This document shows, one piece after another, positions 1 to 7,830 of a stretch of 53,037 nt of DNA. This DNA is from JBGTBQ01 sp041749275. Lineage in GTDB: Bacteria; Acidobacteriota; Blastocatellia; Pyrinomonadales; Pyrinomonadaceae. The DNA lies in contig JBGTBQ010000015.1 of assembly GCA_041749275.1 (NCBI GenBank), positions 1 through 53,037 of the forward strand. Direction: 5' to 3'. The notes below the pieces were generated by a model. It was not told where the DNA came from. It did not search any database and saw only the letters and a program-made list of their open reading frames with translations. Numbering within the stretch: the first letter of the stretch is position 1; each line of letters opens with the position of its first letter. Made by a program: the position numbers and the translations under genes.

Positions 1-293
1 GCGCGCTCGGCGTCGAGCGCGTCGCCGCCCGGCAGTACGCCGCGCCCCGCGACTTCCCGCGCGGGTGTCACTGGCGCGTCGCCAAACTGTACCGCCAGCC
101 CTTGCATCACGGCGCGTGCGCGGTCGTGGTTGGCCGCAGCATAGAGCACGACGAACAGCGCGAACAGGAGCGTCACGAGGTCTGCGTAAGAGATCAACCA
201 ACGGTCTCGACTCTCGCCTTCGTGGCTCTCAGCCCGACCTTTCCCCCGACTGCCGCCGCGCCGCGTGCTTTTGAATTTCACTTCCCCGTTCAT
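1..293 (-). CDS. motB: MotB flagellar stator protein (3' part beyond the window)
   Basis: Reading the minus strand from the ATG at 293 gives an open frame to the window edge (about 97 codons). A basic N-terminus is followed by the signature R-W-L-I-S-Y-A-D-L-V-T-L-L and a hydrophobic helix. This is the MotB transmembrane segment with the conserved proton-carrying Asp (in Y-A-D, near residue 42). MotB anchors the stator to peptidoglycan through a C-terminal OmpA-like domain, which lies outside the window. The ATG overlaps the TGA stop of motA as ATGA, so the pair is translationally coupled. Only the N-terminus is seen, but motif and context make the call firm. Confidence 0.9.
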   Translation of the reverse strand, partial: MNGEVKFKSTRRGGSRGKGRAESHEGESRDRWLISYADLVTLLFALFVVLYAAANHDRARAVMQGLAVQFGDAPVTPAREVAGRGVLPGGDALDAER

Positions 294-1093
294 GGCGCCG
301 TAGCCCTCAACTCTCGTGGGCTGTTCGCGCCGAAGAATCCAGCCTGTGTCGAGTAGAGCCGCGTAATCGCGCCGGGTGTTTCGTGCGCCGCCAGCGCCAC
401 AATCGCGCCGGCCAGCGCCTCGCGCCGCTTCATGTGCGCGCGGTGGCGTTCGCGCAGGCGGGCCGCGACCGGGAACAGTAAGAGGTTCGCCGCCCCAACT
501 CCGTAGATGGTGGCGACGAAGGCCGTAGCAATGCCGACGCCGAGCGCGCTCGGATCATCGAGCACGCGCAGCACGTTAATCAAACCGAGCACCGCGCCGA
601 GAATACCGAACGTCGGCGCGTAGCCGCCGCACGCTTCGAGCGTCGCGGAGTCTTGCGCCCCGCGCTCGTCCTCTTCGTCCAACTGGCGTTCGAGCACGTC
701 GTGCACGATCCGCGGTTCCACGTAATCGGCCACCAGCGCCAGCCCGCGCGCGAAGAGCGCATCTTCGCTCCGCGCGGCGTGGGTTTCGAGCACGCGCACG
801 CCATCGCGTTTCACCATTCGCGCAAGCCACGCCAACCGCGCGATGCCTGCTTCCAACTCATCCGTAGGTTCCCGGAAGCACAGACGCCCCGCCGCGCGCA
901 GGGCCGACCACAACCCACCGGCTCCACGCTTGACGATGACCGCGCCGATGCTCCCGCCGATCACTACCAGCGCGGCGGTCGGCTGCCACAGAAAACGCAG
1001 ACTGATGCCTTCGAGCGCGGCGCCGCCGCCTACAGCGACGAGGCCGATTAAGAGTCCGACAGGGAGTGCGAAGTCGAGGCGTCTCATCGTCAT
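290..1093 (-). CDS. motA: MotA flagellar stator protein
   Basis: A 267-residue protein with four hydrophobic segments: two near the N-terminus (about residues 9-28 and 35-55) and two after residue 150 (the second in I-A-T-A-F-V-A-T-I-Y-G-V). This is the MotA/ExbB-type layout with a large cytoplasmic loop carrying the charged residues that contact FliG. MotA and MotB form the proton-driven stator. The first ATG at 1093 is followed by a second in-frame ATG at 1087; either may be used. No Shine-Dalgarno is visible because a 7-bp repeat array sits four bases upstream. It follows csrA and is coupled to motB downstream. Confidence 0.92.
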   Translation of the reverse strand: MTMRRLDFALPVGLLIGLVAVGGGAALEGISLRFLWQPTAALVVIGGSIGAVIVKRGAGGLWSALRAAGRLCFREPTDELEAGIARLAWLARMVKRDGVRVLETHAARSEDALFARGLALVADYVEPRIVHDVLERQLDEEDERGAQDSATLEACGGYAPTFGILGAVLGLINVLRVLDDPSALGVGIATAFVATIYGVGAANLLLFPVAARLRERHRAHMKRREALAGAIVALAAHETPGAITRLYSTQAGFFGANSPRELRATAP

Positions 1094-1097
1094 TAAA

Positions 1098-1125
1098 AGT
1101 CGGAAGTCGGAAGTTAGGAATCAGA
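1098..1125. repeat. Heptamer array upstream of motA
   Basis: Four 7-bp units on the plus strand (AGTCGGA, AGTCGGA, AGTTAGG, AATCAGA). The array starts four bases upstream of the motA start and occupies the place where a ribosome binding site would be. It belongs to a window-wide set of arrays that share the 7-bp period but not the unit sequence. Confidence 0.75.
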
Positions 1126-1182
1126 GGGGTTGAATTCGCGGAGTGGAATGTCAGCGCCGTGAGCCGCCGAGGGGTGAGATTG

Positions 1183-1440
1183 TTATTCTGACTTCTCCTT
1201 CTTCTCTCTCATGCGCGCGGCAAACTCTCCGACCGCCTCGCGCGGGGCGGCGGAGGTCGCGGTCGAAGCGGCGCGGTTGGCCGCCTGTATCTCCTCGAAG
1301 ACCTCGAAGCGGTGGACGGAGGTCTCTCGCGGAGCCGTGACGCCGAGGCGCACGCCATCGCCGCTCACCGAAAGGACTTCAACCAAAATCTCGTTTCCGA
1401 TTACCAGTTTTTCGCCGACGCGGCGCGTAAGTACTAACAT
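1183..1440 (-). CDS. csrA: CsrA post-transcriptional regulator
   Basis: An 85-residue protein whose first ~60 residues are a full CsrA fold: it starts M-L-V-L-T-R-R-V-G-E-K-L-V-I-G and has the R-L-G-V-T-A-P core and the A/V-H-R motif that binds GGA in RNA leaders. CsrA represses translation, classically of flagellin mRNA. The ~25-residue charged tail is longer than in the shortest CsrA proteins. It lies 59 bp after fliW, and FliW is the known protein antagonist of CsrA, so a FliW-CsrA switch is very likely here. Confidence 0.95.
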   Translation of the reverse strand: MLVLTRRVGEKLVIGNEILVEVLSVSGDGVRLGVTAPRETSVHRFEVFEEIQAANRAASTATSAAPREAVGEFAARMREKKEKSE

Positions 1441-1499
1441 GGTCAGCCAATTCCTCCCGGTAACGGATTCTATCAGAGCGCAGGCTCGCGTTGCTCACT

Positions 1500-1934
1500 T
1501 CAAGCGGCGTCCGCGAGCGGCAGTTGTTCGTCGAGCCGGTAAGCACTATCGGTGAGCACGGCCTGCGCGCCGCGCATCCGCGAAGCCGCGATGAAGAGCG
1601 GCGCGCGAAGATTGACGGCGGACTTCGTCCACTCCGAGGCGATGCGAACGATCACCAGCACGAGCGGACTTTCGCCCGCGCCGGCGCCCAGCCGCGAAGC
1701 GGCTTCGGCAGGCATCGAAGCCGCGTAATCAGGGAAGAGTGATCGCGGCTCAACCACCAAAAAGGTGCTTTGCGGATCATCCGGCGAAGCCAGCCACATA
1801 AACGGCTCGATGTCGTGCTGGCGCACGAGCACCATCCGGCGCAGTTGCGGCAGCCCGATCAAACCCTCGTCGAACGTGACGATGTCCGCTTCCTCGTAAG
1901 GCAACTCTGTTTCCTGTATGTGAATCGTGGGCAT
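1500..1934 (-). CDS. fliW: FliW flagellar assembly factor, CsrA antagonist
   Basis: A 144-residue protein of normal FliW length. The segment F-D-E-G-L-I-G-L-P near residues 22-30 is typical, as are the F-M-W-L-A-S-P-D-D-P segment and the N-L-R-A-P-L-F-I motif near residue 110. FliW binds CsrA and flagellin in turn and so links flagellin translation to secretion. It sits between flgL and csrA, a standard arrangement in FliW-containing phyla. The ATG at 1934 has no strong Shine-Dalgarno. Confidence 0.93.
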   Translation of the reverse strand: MPTIHIQETELPYEEADIVTFDEGLIGLPQLRRMVLVRQHDIEPFMWLASPDDPQSTFLVVEPRSLFPDYAASMPAEAASRLGAGAGESPLVLVIVRIASEWTKSAVNLRAPLFIAASRMRGAQAVLTDSAYRLDEQLPLADAA

Positions 1935-2041
1935 AATGAAAAAGGCGGTTCGCTGTCAGTTGATGGCTCTCGGATGAAAGAACACTTCGCGGAAAGCGTG
2001 TGAAAAAACTGAAAGCTAATCGCCAACGGCTAACAGCTTCA

Positions 2042-2950
2042 CTATCCGAGCAGGTCAATAAACGAGAGGCGGCCCGTGCGGGCGCCGCCCTGAAGGATGG
2101 CTTCGAGCGTGCGTTCGGCCTGTGTCAGTTCGATGGCGGATTCGGCGAAGTCGGCGGCTTCGATGCCCGTGGCCGTCGCCTCGTAGGAAAGCGAGTCGCG
2201 GCCCAGACGTTCGAGAGCCGCGGCGACTGTTTCCAGACTCACGCCGACGCGCGCGCGCGCGTTGCGAGCCTGATCCGAGAACGCGCCAAGACGGTCGAGC
2301 GAGGCGAGCAAGGCGGCACGGTCCGCCGCATCGTCGCCCGACCCGCGCAGGGCGGCGACGGCGTTCGCCAGAGTTTCAAAGACGCTGCCGTTAGCGTCCG
2401 CGAAAACAGCCTCCGCCGTCGGGCCGATGGCGATGGGCGCCGCTCCCGGCTCGACCTGAATCAGTTGCGGCGTAGCCGGGTTCGTCGCCGCTGCTCCCGT
2501 CGCGGGGTCGTAAGGCGGGGCATCCTGTCGCGTCCCGCCAAAGATATAGCGATCACCCTGACGCGCGTTCGCCGTCGTGAGTAACTGCTTCCGCAAGGAT
2601 TCGATTTCAAGGGCCAGTGCCTCATGTGTGCCCTCGACCGTCCAGTTGGAAGCGCCCTGCGTGATGATCGAACGCGCGCGGTCGAGAACCTGCTCGACCG
2701 AGTCGAGCGTACCGTCCGTCACGCGCAAATTGCTTTCCGCCGTCCCGGCGCTACGCTTGAACTGTTCGATTGCGGACTGGAACGCGCGCAGCCGGATGAC
2801 GGCGCCGGCTCCCGACGGGTCGTCCGACGGTCGGTTGATACGCCGGCCCGTGGAAATGCGCTCCTGCGCCGACGCGATGCGCTGCCTCCCGGCGGCGACA
2901 CGCGCCGTCAGATTGGCGCTCACTGAATTATCCGTCACACGGTAAGGCAT
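2042..2950 (-). CDS. flgL: FlgL hook-filament junction protein (HAP3)
   Basis: A 302-residue flagellin-family protein with the N-terminal D0/D1 helix (R-I-S-T-G-R-R-I-N-R-P-S-D-D-P-S-G near residues 32-48) and a matching C-terminal helical region ending in R-L-S-F-I-D-L-L-G. The mid part has the R-Y-I-F-G-G-T segment common in FlgL. FlgL joins hook and filament together with FlgK, which is encoded just upstream. The start at 2950 has G-G-G-A-G ten bases upstream. There is a 144-bp gap to flgK. Confidence 0.93.
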   Translation of the reverse strand: MPYRVTDNSVSANLTARVAAGRQRIASAQERISTGRRINRPSDDPSGAGAVIRLRAFQSAIEQFKRSAGTAESNLRVTDGTLDSVEQVLDRARSIITQGASNWTVEGTHEALALEIESLRKQLLTTANARQGDRYIFGGTRQDAPPYDPATGAAATNPATPQLIQVEPGAAPIAIGPTAEAVFADANGSVFETLANAVAALRGSGDDAADRAALLASLDRLGAFSDQARNARARVGVSLETVAAALERLGRDSLSYEATATGIEAADFAESAIELTQAERTLEAILQGGARTGRLSFIDLLG

Positions 2951-3094
2951 TATGTCTCGACTCCCGTTACTGCAAGACTTGTCGTCTCCCTGTCAGACCA
3001 CTTTCCGCCTTGCAAAGTGACACACGACCTGTGCGCCCGTCGGCAAGAGCATGGCGTCCGGTTCTTTCAAATATGAGACGGAGATAGTTGCCTA

Positions 3095-4486
3095 TCACGA
3101 GCCGAGCGAGATGATCGTCTGGGTCATCTCGTCGGCGATTTTGAGGAAGCGCGCGGCGGCCTCGTAGGCTTTCTGGTACTGGAGCAGGTTGATCGCCTCC
3201 TCGTCGAGCGAGACGCCGGAAAAAGATTCGCGTTGGGCGACCGTCTGCGCGAGAATCGCCTGCTGCGTGGCGAGTGCGTCTTCGGCGCTCCGCGCGCCCG
3301 CTCCCGCGTCCGCGACGATTGAGGCGTAGACGGAACTGAATGAGCCGGTGTGAGAGCCGACTTGAATCGAGGAGGTGGTCAAGAGGTTGGCGATTTCGCC
3401 GGCGATGGTGGCCGCCGCACCGGGGTTCGCAAGCTGCGAGGCGACGACGAGCCGCGAATTAGCTTTGAGCGCCGCGTTGACTTCGAGGTTAGCGGCGGTG
3501 AAGGGCGCGCCGCCCGCCGGCCCGGCGAAAAAGTTGAGACCGTTGTTGCCGTCGAGGTCTGTGCCGGAGGCGTGAAGCGTGTTGACGCGCTCGACGATGG
3601 AAGCGGCCAGTCCGTCGAGCGCGGAGATTTGCTGGCCGGTCTCTTTGATGGCATCGAGCAACCCACGCAGACGCCCCTCGTTCACCTCGACGGGCGCTCC
3701 GTCAAGCGAGAGCGTGACGAAACCTTCGGGCTGCGTCTCAATGGTCTCGATGCGCGAAGCCTTGTCGTCAAGCACGAGCGGACGACCCTCGCCGAGCGTG
3801 AGCGTGACCATGCCGTTCGAGTTCTCGACGCTGCGCGCGCCCGTCAACTCCGCGAGTTGGCGGACAGCCGCGCCGCGCTGGTCGCGCAGAGCGGAGGTGT
3901 CGCCACCCGTCTTCTCCGCCCCGGCAATTTTTCCATTCAGTTCCGCGACTTCACGCGCGAGGGCGTTGACAACCTTTACGGTGTCGCGCACCGCGCCGTC
4001 CGTGCCGTGTTGAATTTCGACGAGCCGGGCGCGCGTCGTGCGAAAGGAGGCGGCGAGCGCCGATCCTTTTTCGACGACGACCGCGCGCACCGGGACGGAT
4101 GCCGGGTGCGCTTCGAGATCGCGGAAGGCGCCGAAGAAATTGTTCAACGCCGACTGGATGCCGGGGGCGCTGGTTTCGTTGAAGGCGGCGTCCACGGGAC
4201 TCAGCGCGTCGCGCCGTGCGCTCAGACGACCGGCGAGAGCCGTCTCTGTTTGCAGACGCGATTCGAGGAAGCGGTCGCGGAAAGAACGCACGCCGTCAAT
4301 CGTCACCCCCGCGCCTGTGAAACGAGAGTCGAAGCCTCCGTTCGCGTTGGTCGAAAGTTGTACGGACTGGCGCGTGTAGCCGGGCGTGTTGACGTTGGCG
4401 ATGTTCTGGCCCGCCACCGTCAGGCCGAACTGCGAGGCGCGCAAAGCCCGCCGCCCGATCTCAAAGGTGGAGAAGTTTACGCCCAC
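3095..4486 (-). CDS. flgK: FlgK hook-filament junction protein (HAP1)
   Basis: About 463 residues. The N-terminus starts M-G-V-N-F-S-T-F-E-I-G and has the rod/hook signature N-I-A-N-V-N-T-P-G-Y-T-R-Q near residues 28-40. The C-terminus has E-E-A-I-N-L-L-Q-Y-Q-K-A-Y-E-A-A-A-R, the closing helix of FlgK. I chose the GTG at 4486 because GGGGAGG lies 6-8 bases upstream and the family homology begins here; a longer frame runs back to 4546. The start overlaps the end of flgN, fitting the FlgN chaperone role for FlgK and FlgL. Confidence 0.93.
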   Translation of the reverse strand: MGVNFSTFEIGRRALRASQFGLTVAGQNIANVNTPGYTRQSVQLSTNANGGFDSRFTGAGVTIDGVRSFRDRFLESRLQTETALAGRLSARRDALSPVDAAFNETSAPGIQSALNNFFGAFRDLEAHPASVPVRAVVVEKGSALAASFRTTRARLVEIQHGTDGAVRDTVKVVNALAREVAELNGKIAGAEKTGGDTSALRDQRGAAVRQLAELTGARSVENSNGMVTLTLGEGRPLVLDDKASRIETIETQPEGFVTLSLDGAPVEVNEGRLRGLLDAIKETGQQISALDGLAASIVERVNTLHASGTDLDGNNGLNFFAGPAGGAPFTAANLEVNAALKANSRLVVASQLANPGAAATIAGEIANLLTTSSIQVGSHTGSFSSVYASIVADAGAGARSAEDALATQQAILAQTVAQRESFSGVSLDEEAINLLQYQKAYEAAARFLKIADEMTQTIISLGS

Positions 4487-4935
4487 GTTTGCGCCTCCCC
4501 GCGTCGCGCATAGGGCGCGCGGTAGGTCGTGGGCTGGATACCGCACGTCTCGATGCAGGCGGCGGTGAAGGTCGCGCCGCTCGTGGCGAGCGCCGAGGCG
4601 CTCTCATGCGTGCGCTGGAAGCTGCGCGCCGCACGCAACATCTCACCGGATGCGGACTCGAACATCGCCCGCGCTTCGGCGCCGATAGAACTGCTCTCCG
4701 CCGGCGCACTTGCGCGCGCATCCGCAAACGCCGTCAGGGCCGACATGACCTCGACGAGCCGCGCGCGCATTCTGAGCAGTTCGCTCTCGCCCGCGCGCGT
4801 CAGAGACTCGACTACGGACGGCTCGCCGCGAACGAGCGCCGCGCCGAGTTGGGCGCACGCCGCATCGAGCTGCCGGTAAGCGGCAGCCTGTTCGCGCATC
4901 AACTTCGCGGCCCGTTGGATCAGTTCGTCAGACAT
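4477..4935 (-). CDS. flgN: FlgN-like export chaperone for FlgK/FlgL
   Basis: A 152-residue, mostly helical, Ala/Arg/Glu-rich protein starting M-S-D-E-L-I-Q-R. I call FlgN from length, coiled-coil character and position between flgM and flgK, where FlgN is normally found; there is no strong sequence motif. FlgN keeps FlgK and FlgL export-competent. I chose ATG 4935 because the upstream extension of the frame is made of repeat DNA (a heptamer array and a palindromic element). Its stop overlaps the flgK start. Confidence 0.72.
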   Translation of the reverse strand: MSDELIQRAAKLMREQAAAYRQLDAACAQLGAALVRGEPSVVESLTRAGESELLRMRARLVEVMSALTAFADARASAPAESSSIGAEARAMFESASGEMLRAARSFQRTHESASALATSGATFTAACIETCGIQPTTYRAPYARRGEAQTWA

Positions 4936-4942
4936 TGAATTC

Positions 4943-4970
4943 GTGAGCGGTGACGGGTGACGGATGAAAA
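4943..4970. repeat. Heptamer array upstream of flgN
   Basis: Four 7-bp units on the plus strand (GTGAGCG, GTGACGG, GTGACGG, ATGAAAA). They lie directly upstream of the flgN ATG, next to the palindromic element at 4979-5078. Confidence 0.65.
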
Positions 4971-4978
4971 GGTTTTCG

Positions 4979-5078
4979 GTACTGGCTCTAGCGGGAGATG
5001 TCAGAACCGCCTGCGGTAGCGGGCGGATTTCCTGTGACAATAAGCCCGCCCGCTACCGCAGGCGGTTCTGACCTGTCA
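4979..5078. repeat. Palindromic MITE-like element between flgM and flgN
   Basis: A 73-bp near-perfect palindrome (5000-5072) with 27-bp arms beginning GTCAGAACCGCC and a 19-bp loop. The left flank (4979-4999) matches the terminal repeat of the element at 32785-32908 (TGGCTC followed by AGCGGGAGATG). The right flank matches for only a few bases past the palindrome, so this copy looks truncated against the end of flgM. In RNA it would form a long hairpin between flgM and flgN. Confidence 0.85.
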
Positions 5079-5082
5079 TTTG

Positions 5083-5388
5083 TCATGGCTGTTCGTCCTT
5101 GAGAATGGCGTCGGCGATGTCGCCCGCATCGGGCCGGTAGTCACCTGACTGGATTCGCTCGCGGAGTGCCGCGACGCGCTCCTGTCGAATTTCCGGCAAC
5201 TCGTTCGCGCGGGCGACGAGTTCATTGATGGTGTTGGCGCGCGCCGAAACGCTGAGTTTGTCGGTGGCGGGCGCGGAGGTTTGTTCGATGGGAGGGGTCG
5301 CCGCGTCGCTGCTCTGTTCCGCTTTCGCTTTCGGCTGCGCCTTGACCGCCTCTAAATTGTTTTTTGCATCAATCTTGACTGAATTCAT
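5083..5388 (-). CDS. flgM: FlgM anti-sigma-28 factor
   Basis: A 101-residue protein. The C-terminal half has the FlgM layout: D-K-L-S-V-S-A-R-A-N-T-I-N-E-L, then helices containing R-Q-E-R-V-A-A-L-R-E-R-I and G-D-Y-R-P-D-A-G-D-I-A-D-A-I-L. FlgM holds FliA (encoded at 13897-14670) inactive until the hook is finished. ATG 5388 is chosen because AAGGAG lies 7 bases upstream; the frame also runs further back into flgJ. A candidate sigma-28 promoter lies 50 bp upstream, giving the classic feedback arrangement. Confidence 0.93.
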   Translation of the reverse strand: MNSVKIDAKNNLEAVKAQPKAKAEQSSDAATPPIEQTSAPATDKLSVSARANTINELVARANELPEIRQERVAALRERIQSGDYRPDAGDIADAILKDEQP

Positions 5389-5437
5389 TGGCCGCTCCTT
5401 GCTGACCACCGGATGCTTGTTGATGGTCGCTCCCTGC

Positions 5438-5465
5438 TTATCGGCGCGCGACCGCCATTTCATTA
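5438..5465 (-). promoter_or_regulatory. Candidate sigma-28 (FliA) promoter of flgM
   Basis: On the minus strand: TAATGAAA, 12 bases, then GCCGATAA. The second box is a perfect match to the enteric FliA -10 (consensus TAAAGTTT-N11-GCCGATAA); the first box is partial. It lies in the last codons of flgJ and ends about 50 bp before the flgM ATG. It would fire flgM, flgN, flgK, flgL, fliW and csrA as late genes. Confidence 0.7.
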
Positions 5466-6556
5466 GTCAAGATACTCAAAGGATTGACGCGGCGTCCATT
5501 CTCGACGACTTCAAAGTGGAGATGCGGCCCCGTCGAGCGGCCCGTCGAACCGACGGCGGCAATGACTTCCCCGGCGTTTACCGTATCGCCCCGTTTGACG
5601 TAGAGGCGGTCGGCATGTGCATAGCGCGTTTGGCGTCCATCAGGGTGTTCGACAATCACGGTGTTGCCGTAGCCTTTGCGATGACCGGCGAAGACGACTG
5701 TACCCTCGCCCGCCGCGCCGATAGGCGTGCCGCGCGGGGCGGCGATGTCCATCCCACGGTGGAAGCGGTGATGGCCGTGGATGGGGTCGCGGCGGATGCC
5801 GAAACGCGAGCTGAGTCGTCCTTGAATGGGCATCCGCAGTTCGGTCGGCTCGGCGCGGCGCGGCGTCTTCGTGACGGGATTGACGGCATCATTGATTTTG
5901 TCCGCCGACGAAACTGGGAAGACTCGACGCGGACGGGTGGCGGGCGCTAGACGAGCCGGCGTCGCGCCCGCAAACGCAGACGCGCCCGTCGGCAGCGCGA
6001 CATCAGGTGTCGGAACGGCGTCACTTGGCGCGGCCTCCGAGACAAGGTACACATCGTCTTTAGTCTCCGTTTCCGTTGCGACTTTCGTGATTTTTTCTCT
6101 GCCCGTGCTCGTTCTGGCCGGAGTGTTGATGGAAGCGGCGCTATCAGGAGCCTTCGCCGCGACTCCGGTCGCGTTGATCCCTCGCACGAGTCGTGCCACG
6201 GCGATGGCATGTCGCGTTTCACGTCCCGCGCCACTCTCCGCGCGCAAGGCTTCGGGCCGAATCTGGCCGAGGATGACATCAGCCATGCCGACGCCGCCCG
6301 CGCGCGAAATCGCGCCCGCGATCTGCTCGCTGAAAAGCTGCCGGTAGACGCCCGCGCCCGGCCCGCCGCCGAAGAGGCTCTCCTCTCCCCCGTCTTCCTC
6401 CGAAGGGTTGAGCGATGCGGTAAGCTGCGTCAGCAACAGCGCCTCGAACTCCGCCGCCACGCGCCGTGCGTTCAAATCGTCGCGCCGCGCCGCCGCGTCG
6501 AGGCCGTCGCGCGTCGCCGGTTTGTCGAGCCGCAAAAGATTGATGTCCTGCGTCAT
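5438..6556 (-). CDS. flgJ: FlgJ-type rod-binding protein with M23 peptidase domain
   Basis: A 372-residue protein in two parts. Residues ~30-105 resemble the FlgJ N-terminal rod-cap domain (F-E-A-L-L-L-T-Q-L then G-V-Y-R-Q-L-F-S-E-Q-I-A). After a ~130-residue Ala/Pro/Thr linker, residues ~255-360 are an M23/LytM endopeptidase with H-R-G-M-D, Y-A-H and H-L-H-F-E-V zinc-site motifs. Enteric FlgJ instead has a glucosaminidase. It would cap the rod and open peptidoglycan in the periplasm. No clear Sec signal is seen, as expected for type III export. It lies between flgI and flgM. Confidence 0.9.
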   Translation of the reverse strand: MTQDINLLRLDKPATRDGLDAAARRDDLNARRVAAEFEALLLTQLTASLNPSEEDGGEESLFGGGPGAGVYRQLFSEQIAGAISRAGGVGMADVILGQIRPEALRAESGAGRETRHAIAVARLVRGINATGVAAKAPDSAASINTPARTSTGREKITKVATETETKDDVYLVSEAAPSDAVPTPDVALPTGASAFAGATPARLAPATRPRRVFPVSSADKINDAVNPVTKTPRRAEPTELRMPIQGRLSSRFGIRRDPIHGHHRFHRGMDIAAPRGTPIGAAGEGTVVFAGHRKGYGNTVIVEHPDGRQTRYAHADRLYVKRGDTVNAGEVIAAVGSTGRSTGPHLHFEVVENGRRVNPLSILTNEMAVARR

Positions 6557-6570
6557 GCGCTTCGACTCTC

Positions 6571-7638
6571 CTATTGCATTTCCAGTTCGGCGGCGAGCGC
6601 GCCGGCGGCTTTGATCGCCTGAAGGATGCTGATGATGTCGCGGGCCGAGACGCCCACCGCGCGCAACCCGCGCACAACTTCGTCCACGCTTGCGCCATCC
6701 GGCAGCACAACCGATTCGGGCTTGCGCTCCGTCACCTCAACGGTCGTGCGCGGCACCGTCACGGTCTCGCCCGTCTTCGACAGCACCGACGGCTGTGAGA
6801 CTTCAAACTCCGTGCCGATGCGAACCGTCACGCCGCCCTGCGAGATGGCGACCGATGACAGACGCACGTCGCGCCCCATGACGATGGTGCCGGTACGCTC
6901 GTTGATGATGACTTTGGCAATCGCGTCGGTCTGAACCTTCAGCGACTCCAACTCGGCGATGAAGCCGATTTGATCGTCGCGCCAGTCGGCGGGGACACGC
7001 ACTTCGACGTTGCGGCTATCCACCGCGCGCGCCGTGCCCGTGCCGAACGCCTGATTGACGGCGCGGCCCAAACGCGAGGCCGTCGTGAAATCGTCCTGCC
7101 GCAACACGAGCGTCAACGCCCCCGCCGCCGCAAGGTCTGTCGTCACGACACGCTCCACCATGGCCCCGTTCGGCACGCGCCCGACCGTCGGATGATTGAT
7201 CTCGACCGAGTTGCCTGCGTTGCCAGCCGAGATGCCGCCGATGGAGACCGAGCCTTGCGAGAGCGCATACACCTGCCCGTCCACACCCTTCAGCGGCGTC
7301 AGCACGAGCGTCCCGCCCTGAAGCGAACGCGCGTCGCCGATGGACGACACGGTCACGTCAATCTTCGATCCCTGCCGCGCGAAGGGCGGGAGCGTCGCCG
7401 TCACCAACACCGTCGCCATGTTCTCCGGTTTCAACGACGCGCCGTCCGCCGCGATGCCCATCCGTTCGAGCAAATTCTGGAGCGTCTGCCGCGCGTAGAG
7501 ATTCTGTTGCACGCGGTCGCCCGTCCGGTTCAAACCGATCACGATCCCGTAACCGAGAAGTTGGTTGCCGCGCACGCCCTCGATCTCGGCGATGTCCTTG
7601 ACGCGCACGGAGAGGCGCTCCTGTGCGTTGAGCGGCAA
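6571..7638 (-). CDS. flgI: FlgI flagellar P-ring protein (start region abnormal)
   Basis: The body (355 codons from a TTG at 7638) is full-length FlgI: R-V-K-D-I-A-E-I-E-G-V-R-G-N-Q-L-L-G-Y-G at the mature N-terminus and a C-terminal G-V-S-A-R-D-I-I-S-I-L-Q-A-I-K-A-A-G. FlgI forms the periplasmic ring around the rod and needs a Sec signal. A good signal sequence (K-A-I-S-C-L-L-L-L-S-S-V-S ending L-N-A-Q) lies in frame just upstream. However, no ATG, GTG or TTG precedes it before an in-frame stop; only a CTG at 7686 does. An ATG at 7751 with AAAGGAAAG upstream is out of frame, separated by a 7-bp array (7696-7716). See findings. Confidence 0.9.
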   Translation of the reverse strand: MPLNAQERLSVRVKDIAEIEGVRGNQLLGYGIVIGLNRTGDRVQQNLYARQTLQNLLERMGIAADGASLKPENMATVLVTATLPPFARQGSKIDVTVSSIGDARSLQGGTLVLTPLKGVDGQVYALSQGSVSIGGISAGNAGNSVEINHPTVGRVPNGAMVERVVTTDLAAAGALTLVLRQDDFTTASRLGRAVNQAFGTGTARAVDSRNVEVRVPADWRDDQIGFIAELESLKVQTDAIAKVIINERTGTIVMGRDVRLSSVAISQGGVTVRIGTEFEVSQPSVLSKTGETVTVPRTTVEVTERKPESVVLPDGASVDEVVRGLRAVGVSARDIISILQAIKAAGALAAELEMQ

Positions 7639-7695
7639 GTCGGAGACAGACGATAGGAGCAGGAGGCAGGAAATCGCTTTGAGCAGCCGCGATTT

Positions 7696-7716
7696 GAAAT
7701 CCGAAATCCGAAATCC
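7696..7716. repeat. Heptamer array at the 5' end of flgI
   Basis: Three perfect 7-bp units (GAAATCC on the plus strand) between the ATG/ribosome site at 7751 and the flgI signal-peptide codons. 113 bases separate the first base of ATG 7751 from that of the flgI-frame codon at 7638, which is 2 modulo 3. One more unit (+7) or two fewer (-14) would join the frames. Confidence 0.85.
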
Positions 7717-7830
7717 GACACTTGAGAGTTCATTCGGGAACGCCGGTTCATTTTATCTTTCCTTTGTAATGCGGGGGCCGGACGATGAATGGTTTCACCT
7801 GCCTCCCGCTCCTGCCGTCAGCCGTCTGTT

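Noticed and set aside
2951..3094. A sigma-54 site upstream of flgL
   Set aside because: TTGCA-like sequences occur there but no GG lies ten bases before GC, so the invariant spacing fails.
3350..4513. A 387-codon plus-strand frame opposite flgK
   Set aside because: It is a shadow of flgK in high-GC DNA: no family motifs, Arg/Gly/Ala-rich, while the minus-strand protein is clearly FlgK.
7539..7751. A 70-codon minus-strand frame from ATG 7751
   Set aside because: It overlaps flgI in another frame and has no motif after the repeat; it is better explained as the shifted start of flgI.
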